NCBI GenBank assembly: GCA_038380435.1
Contig: JAWZYU010000025.1
Coordinates: forward strand, 29,426,707-29,490,706
Origin: Ryuthela nishihirai
Taxonomy: Eukaryota; Arthropoda; Arachnida; Araneae; Heptathelidae
Direction of reading: 5' to 3'
Length of the DNA stretch: 64,000 nucleotides
Part shown: positions 55,681-64,000 of the stretch, in pieces
Layout: the number at the start of each line of letters is the position of its first letter
Numbering within the stretch: the stretch's first letter is position 1
Made by a program: the position numbers and the translations under genes
The notes under the pieces: model-generated
The model's input: the letters and a program-made list of their open reading frames with translations, nothing else
Told to the model about the DNA's origin: nothing
Database searches by the model: none

Positions 55681-55862
55681 TACAATTTGCCCTTGTCAAA
55701 CTCATTTGGCCTGCTGCCTTTCCTATCTGAAGAAAAAGAATAACACTGATTAACAGAGCTCAGTGTCAGGTGTTATTTCTACCGTTTCATGACCTTCATA
55801 CCTGCACTTGCTTCGATTTGCATAAAAACGCGCTGGTCATAATGTTTTGCCTCCTCGGTGTA

Positions 55863-56550
55863 AAAAGTTTGATATTCTGTCATAGCAAAATGTCAGGGAC
55901 TGGTCGCATTTCGTCTATATCAACATTAGCAGATTTATAAAACGAAACTACTGTTATCAGTTCATCATTTCTATCCATTGACGTAGTTCTCCCTGCCATT
56001 CTGTTAATCCACTATGTCCCTAAATGTTTTAACAAAAAATGTTTCCAACACTGAGTTTGATGTTCAGATTTTTGCCTAGAAGTAGAAAGTTACAAAACAA
56101 ATTGTTGAAGTTAAATTAAATACTAGAGATTATTACGAGTGCATATTTTTGTTCCCTATGTTGTATATCGGACTTAAAAGACCGCAAAATGTTTGAATTT
56201 CACTAGTATTATCGTAGATCTAATTAGTTCCCTTTATGTCAAACTAAGCGACGTGCTCCTTACTGAATTCCTCGTTGAGAAGTAAAAACACTGATGTCTT
56301 TTTTATGCATGAAAAATTCAAAAATTATTTATAGGCATTTCCTTTCACATAAGAATTTACTTCTCCCATACGAATTTATTTCTCCATTATATAAAGCGGT
56401 TCACAACTCATAGTGAATCAAATTCTCTTTTGTAGATGCAGAATTTAAAAATAGGGTAGATTGCAATAGTTTTCAAAGCATATGCCACTTTTCTTTAATT
56501 CAATTCTGTGACTCCCGTTATGGTAGAAGGAACTGTGTTTGAGAGACATC
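55863..56550. other. Unassigned AT-rich sequence
   Basis: Nothing recognised. Confidence 0.45.
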
Positions 56551-57148
56551 GATAATAAATAAAATAAATACCCTCTCAAGCAGCTATTTGCCACAAAGGT
56601 CTGACAGAAACCTGTCAGTTTATATGCCGTTGTTGGGTTGTTTTACCTCTGAGCGGCACTTTTTTTGCACACCATGGGCTAAATGGCCAAGTCACAAGGA
56701 ACCCGAAGGCTCAGAGAAGGTTGGGGGAGGGGATCCACTGGAACAGCTGTTGGGAGACAGATGGTAGCCTCCCGTCAAGGCCATCCAGCGTGTTCTTTAA
56801 CGTGCACAGGGTATGTCTCTCCCGTACATGGGGCCACGGCTTAACGTTCCATCCGACGGACGGTGCCCTTTCGAAGCCCATCGGTGTCCCCTACTGACCG
56901 TGGGCAGGGCGGGGAATTTTGCGGAGATAAATCAACGCTGATCCAGCCGAGACTCGAACCTGGGAACAACAGGTTACGAGCCTGGTGCGCTACCGACTGA
57001 AGCGCCCCGCCCCCTTATATGCCATAGTAGAAGGTCTGAGAGGATGATAGGGCCTCAGCAGAAAAACAACACAAACGTCCATGCCTTATTCGGGGCTCGA
57101 ACCCAGGTCCTTTAGATCAGTAGCCAAGCGCGCTAACCACTCGGTCAC
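56551..57148 (-). mobile_element. SINE-B, full length, split by SINE-A
   Basis: Parts 56551-56628 and 57015-57148 together give a complete SINE-B: (ATTT)-type tail, body, B box GGGTTCGAGCC and A box GACCGAGTGGTTAGCGC on the minus strand. Confidence 0.9.
56629..57014 (-). mobile_element. SINE-A inserted in SINE-B
   Basis: Near-consensus. TTATATGCC at 56620-56628 and 57015-57023 is the target duplication. Shows SINE-A moved after this SINE-B copy was in place. Confidence 0.95.
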
Positions 57149-57149
57149 T

Positions 57150-57534
57150 AGACACCAGATCCTTATTGCACAATTTTATCCATGGACCTCTCTGGTTCAA
57201 ACACGTTGAGCCATTGAGAGAAAATGCGAATTAAATATAAGCAATCCATTTTGAAAAGTAATAATATTGGTCCTAAAGAACTGGGCGTGAAAATACCTGG
57301 ACTTTAGATGCAAACGCTGTCTGAGGTCGATAGAATGAGCTGGATGGTCAAGATACCAAACGGAGCAATGTTAGATTAATCAGATTAGAAATGAGCACTG
57401 GCTTTTCTTAACTTCAGTCGAATGGGAGTTAAAAACCTACGAAGTTGGAGGAAGTCACAGATTATAAGAAGGTAACTTTTATTTCGAAACAATATTGCTA
57501 TTTGATTTGATATTTGTTGAATATTTCATTGGAA
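57150..57534. other. Unassigned sequence
   Basis: Nothing recognised. Confidence 0.45.
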
Positions 57535-58575
57535 CTAAGGCTTGGTTAAGTTTCTTATAGGCCCTAGGCCCTTCTGTTTCGTAGGCCCCAGGTTCTCATA
57601 TTTCTTATCACTAGCCCCTTCTGTTCGGTAGATAGTTCTATCCCGTAGGCCCAAGGTTCTTCTATTTCTTATCACTAGCCTCATCTGTTCCATAGATCCT
57701 TCTACCCTATAGGCCCCAGGTTCTTCTATTTCTTATCACTAGCCCCTTCTGTTCCGTAGATCCTTCTATTCCGTAGGCCCCAGGTTCTTCTATTTCTTAT
57801 CACTAGCCTCTTCTGTTCCATAGATTCTTCTACCCTATAGGCCCCAGGTTCTTCTATTTCTTCTCACTAGCCCCTTCTGTTCCGCAGATCCTTCTATTCC
57901 GTAGGCCCCAGGTTCTTCTATTTCTTATCACTAGCCCCTTCTGTTCCGTAGATCCTTCTATTCCGTAGGCCCCAAGTTCTTCTATTTCTTATCACTAGCC
58001 TCTTCTGTTCCATAGATCCTTCTACCCTATAGCCCCAGGTTCTTCTATTTCTTATCACTAGCCCCTTATGTTCCGTAGATCCTTCTATTCCGTAGGCCCC
58101 AGGTTCTTCTATTTCTTATCACTAGCCTCTTCTGTTCCATAGATCCTTCTACCCTATAGGCCCCAGGTTCTTCTATTTCTTATCACTAGCCTCTTCTGTT
58201 CCATAGATCCTTCTACCCTATAGGCCCCAGGTTCTTCTATTTCTTATCACTAGCCCCTTCTGTTCCGTAGACCCTTCTATCCCGTAGCTCCCAGATTCTT
58301 CTATTTCTTATCATTAGCCCCTAATGTTCCGTAGATCCTTCTACCCTATAGGCCCTAGGTTCTTCTATATCTTATCAATAGACCCTTCTGTTCCGTAGGC
58401 CAGAGGTCCTTCTATTCCTTAGGCCGTAAACCCTTCTGTTCCGTAGGCCCTAGCCTTTCTATTCTGTAAGTCCTATCCTTTCTATTCTGTAAGTTCTAGG
58501 TTTTATCCCATAGGAAATAGGTTCTTCTGTTTCTTATCACTAGACCCTTCTGCTTCGTAGGCCCTAGGCCCTAGA
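57535..58575. repeat. 64-bp satellite with two unit types (about 16 units)
   Basis: CTTATCACTAG recurs at 57604, 57668 and 57732. Type A has GTTCCGTAGATCC and TATTCCGTAGGCC; type B has GTTCCATAGATCC and TACCCTATAGGCC. The types mostly alternate. Edge units are diverged. Confidence 0.95.
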
Positions 58576-58927
58576 ATTCCGCACAGAGGAACTGTGGTTA
58601 TGAGATAATACGGCCCTGTCATACCCGTTCGAAAAACATAAAGTTAAGGTTAACGCAATTATATATAAAAAAGCCATAAAACTGAACTATTTAACTCTAG
58701 ATGTTAAAAAGATAATAATGAAAATCAACTATCGTAGTAACATCACCTGTTGTACATAGACTTGTGTAGCAGACGTACACAAACACTGGCTCTTTTAACA
58801 ATTATTTTCCCGACCGAGTGAAATATGTGAAATTTAAAATAATATTTTTTAATCTGGCGCTACTAAAGTGAATGATATTTTAAAAAGACGTAAGACGAAA
58901 ATTTGAATAATATCATACAACTAGGTA
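58576..58927. other. Unassigned sequence
   Basis: Nothing recognised. Confidence 0.45.
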
Positions 58928-59033
58928 CAGTCGGTCAAAAAATATCCAAACACTATGGTTGATTACAGAATTCAGAAAAAAATATCTGGCAATGATTTTT
59001 TTAGAAATTAGTGATCTGGCAACCTTCGTGTAC
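58928..59033. mobile_element. MITE-1, left arm only
   Basis: CAGTCGGTCAAAAAATATCC and the remaining arm up to CCTTCGTGTAC. The right arm is missing and SINE-A sequence follows. Confidence 0.88.
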
Positions 59034-59325
59034 ATTCTCCGCCCTGTCCACGTGTCAGTAGGGAGACACCGATGGGTTTGAAAAGGTCACCGTCCATCGA
59101 ATGGGACGTTAAGTCGTGGCGCCGTGTGCGGGAGAGCCATACCCTGTGCACGTTAAAGAACACGTTGGATGGCTTTGACAGGAGACTACCATCTGTCTCC
59201 CAACAGTTGTTCCAGTGGGTCCCCTCCCCCAACCTTCTCTGAGCCTTCGGGGTCCATGTGACCTGGCCATTTAGCCCATGGTGTGCAAAAAGTGCCGCTC
59301 AGAGATAATACAACCCAACCCAAAC
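59034..59325 (+). mobile_element. SINE-A, 5'-truncated
   Basis: Begins at TCTCCGCCCTGTCC and runs to a CAACCCAACCCAAA tail. No duplication found, so the junction with the half MITE may be a later deletion. Confidence 0.9.
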
Positions 59326-59954
59326 CCCAATTATTAGCCTAGAGTGAACTTAAAATATCTTTCTATTCGGCTCAATGTCAAAAGAGTTTGTGCACCACTG
59401 TTACATAACACAGAAAGGAAATACCGCTTTGGCATTTCCCTAGAATACTGCTGTCCAGGACTGGAGAAAATTTCCTGGAACTGAGAATTTCCAGCAGTAG
59501 TCAATGATATTTGCATGGCTCGTTTACTCCCAGAGCTACTGACCTTTATCCTATAATCCTTTAATACATAGCGGCAATCTCCCTTTCAACGTAGAAAGGG
59601 ATTAATGCCATCATTTTTGTGTGATTGAATGCACAGAAGATCCCTTTCTTCATGACCCAGTTCCATTCGCCTGAGGAGCATGCCATGGGAGGATAAAGTG
59701 CACCAGAAAGAAGATGTGTATCTTCTCCCGTCTATGTACTATTTCTTTATAATGATATAAATAATCTTTGCATGTTCCCAATATTTAATCTCTCTTGCAG
59801 GCAACTTTGGTGGTACTCTGAATAAAGTTCTGTTAAGGAAAAGATTCTTTAAACCGAAGTTTTAGCCTCCTTTAAAATGCAGGTTGTTGTTTTTTTTTGT
59901 AGCAAAATAAAGAGAAGGTTTTAAAAAAAAGATGTTAAGAGACACTAACGTAAT
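59326..59954. other. Unassigned, holds a candidate terminal exon
   Basis: On the plus strand TCTCTTGCAG precedes 59,801. The frame from 59,803 reads 20 codons (NFGGTLNKVLLRKRFFKPKF) to a stop at 59,863-59,865, and AATAAA follows at 59,906. The set is suggestive but short enough to arise by chance. Confidence 0.25.
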
Positions 59955-61285
59955 TAGAGGAGCACTGCTCGACGAAGCACTTGAGTGACATGAACAATGA
60001 GCAGAAGAAGCTCCTAAAGAGAGGAACACTGTCCGAAGCGACTGCTGAACGAGATGAACACTGTTCGGAAGAAGTTCCTGAACAAGAGGAACACTCGTCA
60101 GAAGGAGCTCCTGAACGAAAACAACACTGGTCGGAAGAAACTTCTGAACAAGAGAAACACTGGTCAGAAGGATTTCCTAAACTAAAAGAACACTGGTCGG
60201 AAGAATCTCCTGAAAACGAGAAACATTTTCAGTAGAATCTCCTGAACGAAAGAACACTTTTCTAAAGAAGCTCCTGAACGCGAGGAACGTTTGTCAAAAG
60301 AAGTTCCTGAACGAAAAGAACACTTTTCTAAAGAAGCTCCTGAACGCGAGGAACGTTTGTCAAAAGAAGTTCCTGAACGAAAAGAACACTTTTCTAAAGA
60401 AGCTCCTGAACGAAAAGAACACTTTTCTAAAGAAGCTCCTGAACGCGAAGAAAACTTGTCAAAAGAAGCTCCTGAACGAAAGGAACACTTGTCTAAAGAA
60501 AGGTCCTGAACGCGAGGAACACTTGTCAAAAGGAGCTCCTGAATGAAAAAGAACACTTGTCTAAAGAAGCTCCTGAACGAAAAGAAACTCCTGAATGAAA
60601 AGAACACTTGTCAAAAGAAGCTCCTGAACGAAAAGAACATTTGTCTAAAGAAGCTCCTGAACGAAAAGAACACTTGTCGAAAGAAGCTCCTGAACGAAAA
60701 GAACATTTGTCTAAAGAAGCTCCTGAACGAAAAGAACACTTGTCAAAAGAAGCTCCTGAACGAAAAGAACATTTGTCTAAAGAAGCTCCTGAACGAAAAG
60801 AACATTTGTCTAAAGAAGCTCCTGAACGAAAAGAACACTTGTCGAAAGAAGCTCCTGAACGAAAAGAACATTTGTCTAAAGAAGCTCCTGAACGAAAAGA
60901 ACACTTGTCAAAAGAAGCTCCTGAACGAAAAGAACATTTGTCTAAAGAAGCTCCTGAACGAAAAGAACACTTGTCGAAAGAAGCTCCTGAACGAAAAGAA
61001 CATTTGTCTAAAGAAGCTCCTGAACGAAAAGAACACTTGTCAAAAGAAGCTCCTGAACGAAAAGAACATTTGTCTAAAGAAGCTCCTGAGCGAAAAGAAC
61101 ACTTGTCTAAAGAAGCTCCTTGAACGCGAGGAACGCTTGTCTAAAGAAGCTCCTGAATGCAAGGGACACTTGTCAAAAGAAGCTCCTGAATGCAAGGAAC
61201 ACTTGTCAAAAGAAGCTCCTGAACGAAAAGAACACTTGTCTAAAGAAGCTCGTAAACGAGAGCAACACTGAGTGGAAGTAACTCG
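59955..61285 (+). repeat. 33-bp minisatellite, open in several frames
   Basis: About 40 units; the core unit reads AAAGAAGCTCCTGAACGAAA then AGAACACTTGTCT. Because 33 is divisible by 3, frames stay open: one reads SKEAPERKEHL repeatedly (60608-61123), another LLNEKNTCLKK (60543-61271), and a minus frame RSGASLEKCSF. The KEAPERKEHLS frame is broken by single-base shifts near 60,235, 60,505 and 61,120. 5' units are diverged (SEEVPEQEEHSSEGAPERKQ). No start context, intron or domain supports a real gene. Confidence 0.9.
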
Positions 61286-61744
61286 TCAACAAGAGAACTA
61301 AACTAAGATTCTGGCTGTAGTATCGCATTTACGATGCAATATACCGATTCGAGTCTGAGTTTACAGAAGGTGGCTAGTTTTGTCTGCTCTCTTTCCCTGT
61401 GTGATCTCTAATTAAAAAAAAAGTTTTTTAAACAGGTGAAAGAAAGTATTTTATGACCTCACCGTTTCATCCATTGTGTAAAAAGAGCGCATCTCAGAGG
61501 TACAACAACTCTTAACCAGTTCTGAACTTTTTTGGTATTCTTTCGACCTGAATGTGTAGTCCAGCGCCTATCAACCTTGGTCCCTTTCATGGAAATCAAA
61601 TAATGTTTTTCTGTATAAAACTAGTTTAAAAAATATTTATCACATATACCATGATTTATCACATATATCCATGAATTTCAACAATTTTTCTGTCCAAATG
61701 AAACCCGCATGCTAATCTATAAAAAATATCAAGAAAACGTCTGC
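61276..61744. other. Unassigned, with a SINE-A tail scrap
   Basis: A 45-bp SINE-A 3' remnant lies at about 61,468-61,510 (plus). The rest is unrecognised. Confidence 0.5.
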
Positions 61745-61800
61745 GTTGAAATCCACTAATTAGCCCATTATGTGAAAAAAAATCCTCTTTGAGATAAAAC
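61745..61800 (+). mobile_element. SINE-A tail fragment
   Basis: TTAGCCCATTATGTGAAAAA and GAGATAAAACATCG match the 3' end. Confidence 0.6.
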
Positions 61801-61874
61801 ATCGAAGCCATTGGGGAGAGTTTTGACTCAGTCGGTAACGCGCCCCGATCGCAATCTGATGTTTCAAGGTTCAG

Positions 61875-62259
61875 ATTGGGTTGTTTTACCTCTGAGCGGC
61901 ACTTTTTTTGCACACAATGGGCTAAATGGCCAGGTCACAAGGACCCCGAGGGCTCAGAGAAGGTTGGGGGAGGTGTCCCACTGAACAGCCGTTGGGAGAC
62001 AGAAGGTAGCCTCCCGTTTAGGCCTTCTAGCGTGTTCTTTAACGTGCGCAGGGTATGTCTCTCCCGCACACGGAGCCACGGTTTAACTTCCCATCCTATG
62101 AACGCCGGCCTGTCCGAGCCCATCGGTGTTCCCTACTGACTGTGTGAGCAGGGCATGGAGTTTTGCGGAGCTAAACCTCAACGATGACGCAGCTGGAACT
62201 CGAACCTGGGAACTGCAGATTACGAGACAGCGCGCTACCGACTGAGCGACCCCCGCCCC
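61875..62259 (-). mobile_element. SINE-A, nested in antisense, with TSD
   Basis: Full length. Perfect duplication TTCAAGGTTCAG at 61863-61874 and 62260-62271. Confidence 0.95.
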
Positions 62260-62316
62260 TTCAAGGTTCAGGTCCTAACCGTGTCTGTGTTCAGAAGTGT
62301 TTAGTGAGAAAGGAGT

Positions 62317-62646
62317 CGTCATTGGGCTTGGAAAGCCAGCTCGTCATTGGGCTTGGAAAGTCAGATAAGCCGTCATTGGAAAGGAGCCGTCATTGGAAAG
62401 GAGCCGTCATTGGGCTTGGAAAGCCAGCTCGTCATTGGGCTTGAAAAGTCAGATAAGCCGTCATTGGAAAGGAGCCGTCATTGGGCTTGGAAAGCCAGCT
62501 CGTCATTGGGCTTGAAAAGTCAGATAAGCCGTCATCGGAAAGGAGCCGTCATTGGGCTTGGAAAGTCAGATAAGCCGTCATTGGAAAGGAGCCGTCATTG
62601 GGCTTGGAAAGCCAGCTCGTCATTGGGCTTGGGAAGTCAGATAGGA
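62317..62646 (+). repeat. Composite minisatellite born inside SINE-A
   Basis: Fourteen units, each starting CGTCATTGG or CGTCATCGG, of three lengths: 25 bp (ending AAAGCCAGCT), 29 bp (ending GTCAGATAAGC) and 17 bp (ending AAAGGAGC). Order 25-29-17-17-25-29-17-25-29-17-29-17-25-29 gives a recurring 71-bp set. Confidence 0.93.
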
Positions 62647-62924
62647 TGTTAAGCCCGGCTCCGGGTGCAAGAGAAAGTGGTTGTTAAAGAACATGTTGGA
62701 TATCCTTGACGGGAAACTGTCATTTGTTTCCCAACAGCTGTCTAGTGGACCATTTTACTCCAACCTTCTCTGATCACTTAAGGTCCTTGTGACCTGGCCA
62801 TTTAGACCAGAGTGTGCAAAAAAAAAGTGCCGCAAACAACCCAATAACCTAAGCCATTTGTTAGTACTGTCTTACAAGTGGTTGGCAAGGTAATGACAAT
62901 CCAAGGACTGCAAAATTAGGTGGT

Positions 62925-63030
62925 GGGAAGGGGGTAAAGGGCTTTGTCGGTAGCATGACAGACTCGTAATCTGCAGTTCTCAGGTTCGAGTCCCAATTGT
63001 TGAGATTTATCTCTCTAAACCCCCATCCTG
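62925..63030 (+). mobile_element. SINE-A, old copy (head), interrupted
   Basis: tRNA-like head with B box GGTTCGAGTCC and a deletion after it. Cut at CCCCATCCTG by a younger copy. Confidence 0.83.
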
Positions 63031-63410
63031 GGGGCGGGGGTGGTTCAGTCGGCAGCGCGCCATGCTCGTAATCTGTAGTTCCCAGGTTCGAGTCCCAGCT
63101 GGGTCAGCGTTGAGAGTTACCTCCGCAAAATTCCCCGCCCTACCCACGGTCAGTAAGGGACACCGATGGGCTTGGAAAGGCCGCCGTCTGTCGGATGGAA
63201 CATTAAGCCGTGGCTCCGTGTGGGGAGAGCCATACCCTGTGCACGTTAAAGAACACGCTAGATGGCCTTCACGGGAGGCTACCATCTGTCTCCCAACAGC
63301 TGTTCCAGTGGGTCCCCTCCCCCAACCTTCTCTGAGCCTTCGGGGTCCTCGTGACCTGGCCATTTAGCCCATTGTGTGCAATAAAAGTGCCGCTCAGAGG
63401 TTAAAAAAAC
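63031..63410 (+). mobile_element. SINE-A, young copy nested in an old SINE-A
   Basis: Near-consensus full length. CCCCATCCTG occurs immediately before and again from about 63,415, in the older SINE. Confidence 0.95.
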
Positions 63411-63690
63411 CCAACCCCATCCTGCCTTCGGTCAGAAAGTCAATACCGATTGGAAGGACCGCTGTCCGTTGAAGGGGATGTTAAACCGTGCCCACATGTA
63501 CAAGAGTAGAGCCATACCCTGTGTACGTTAAAGAACACGCTGGATGGCTTTGATGGGAGGTTACTATCTGCCTCCTAATAGCTGCCCAGTGGATCCTGTT
63601 CCCGCACTGAACTCTGAGCCTCTGTTGGCTTGGCCATTTAGCCCATTGTGTGCAAAACAAGTGTCGCTCAGGGGTAAACCAACCCAACTT
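63411..63690 (+). mobile_element. SINE-A, old copy (body and tail)
   Basis: Continuation of 62,925 with many substitutions, ending CAACCCAACTTC. Confidence 0.83.
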
Positions 63691-64000
63691 CAAAATTAAC
63701 GTATCTACACAAATAAATCGAATGATACGAAGTCTATTTGACAGCTGCTCACTACTATTTATCAGAATTTGTTACTTTGTACCGCCTTGAATTGAAGCAG
63801 GGGGAAAACTTTGCCTGTTAAACATCAAAACTCGTGAAGGTTTGCATGCCGCGTTTCTTCATACTACGCTGTCAATCAGAACTCTTTCACACTTCACTGG
63901 ACATACTGCGCATGTCTCGTCCAGAGTCAGAGGTTTCTGGAACGCCAGCTACGCCGGGAGCTCTTGGGGGCATGTTCTTTTATTGATTGCCACCTTGAGC
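63691..64000. other. Unassigned right edge
   Basis: No repeat recognised. Contains TTCTGGAA (heat-shock-element-like pair, about 63,932) and CTGCGCATGTC (NRF-1-like half site, about 63,908). Too little to call a promoter. Confidence 0.35.

Larger units (their letters stand above)
53027..55860 (-). mobile_element. Tc1-like transposon, broken by SINE-A and duplication
   Basis: Terminal repeats CACCGAAGAGCCAAAACGTT (left) and CACCGAGGAGGCAAAACATT (right, reverse-complemented), each with flanking TA. Removing one duplicated unit and one SINE-A leaves about 1.36 kb, the usual Tc1 size. The transposase reads right to left: DNA-binding domain near 55,680-55,453, first catalytic Asp (SDESRF) near 55,110, second (QQDN) near 54,420, and SPDINPIE near 54,330. 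Stops in several frames make it inactive. Confidence 0.9.
61813..62850 (+). mobile_element. SINE-A, old, split by a SINE and expanded by a minisatellite
   Basis: Head at 61813-61874 (CTCAGTCGGTAACGCGCC) is interrupted at its B box by an opposite-strand SINE-A. It continues at 62,260, and its CCGATGGGCTTGGAAAGG segment has become a tandem array at 62317-62646. The rest of the body and tail run to about 62,850. Confidence 0.85.

Noticed and set aside
59955..61285. Protein-coding gene for an 11-residue KEAPERKEHLS repeat protein
   Set aside because: The frame is broken at least three times, other frames are equally open because the unit is 33 bp, and there is no supporting start, splice or domain signal.

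Overview
The window is animal nuclear DNA, most likely from an arthropod; that taxonomic guess is an inference. It is AT-rich and built almost entirely of repeats: satellites, tRNA-derived SINEs, Tc1/mariner, hAT-like and Helitron-like DNA transposons, and one broken non-LTR retrotransposon. I found no host protein-coding gene I would defend, no bacterial-style operon, no CRISPR array and no functional tRNA or rRNA gene. Most short open frames are translations of one SINE family or of a satellite. Labels such as SINE-A and MITE-1 are local names for this report.

Layout. 1-8340 is a satellite of about 73-bp monomers that runs in from the left edge. It contains an exact 801-bp, 11-monomer higher-order repeat and a second, longer-period block. 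8340-8570 holds decayed relatives of the monomer. From 8.9 kb to the right edge, SINE-A (about 385 bp, Pol III A and B boxes in a tRNA-like head, CCAAC-type tail) occurs about 50 times in both orientations, often inserted into older SINE-A copies. Two further tRNA-headed families (SINE-B, SINE-C) are rarer. 17.8-19.8 kb is a head-to-tail pair of Helitron-like elements. 19.86-20.74 kb is an old minisatellite split by a SINE. 21.5-24.12 kb is a 5'-truncated non-LTR element on the minus strand. 25.09-27.94 kb is a 128-bp satellite that appears to derive from a hAT-type transposon end, with a palindromic mariner-type MITE in its first unit. 30.8-31.5, 35.0-36.0 and 53.0-55.9 kb hold decayed Tc1-like transposons. 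37.48-37.93 kb is a foldback element with 145-bp arms. 57.5-58.6 kb (64-bp unit), 59.96-61.28 kb (33-bp unit) and 62.32-62.65 kb (mixed 25/29/17-bp units inside a SINE) are tandem arrays.

How the parts relate. Target-site duplications order many of the events: SINE-A entered minisatellites, Tc1 copies, SINE-B and other SINE-A copies, and MITE-1 entered a SINE-A, a Tc1 copy and the 128-bp satellite. The most informative locus is 52.8-55.0 kb. There, a 1081-bp tandem duplication has almost identical flanks but SINEs that diverge only after their first 100 or so bases, as expected from unequal crossing-over between two SINEs.

The least repeat-like sequence is 48.1-49.1 kb, with a near-canonical RFX X-box, a CTCF-like core, a CCAAT box and an E-box within about 230 bp. 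Weak exon-like signals at 34.65-34.83 and 59.80-59.87 kb are given as candidates only.
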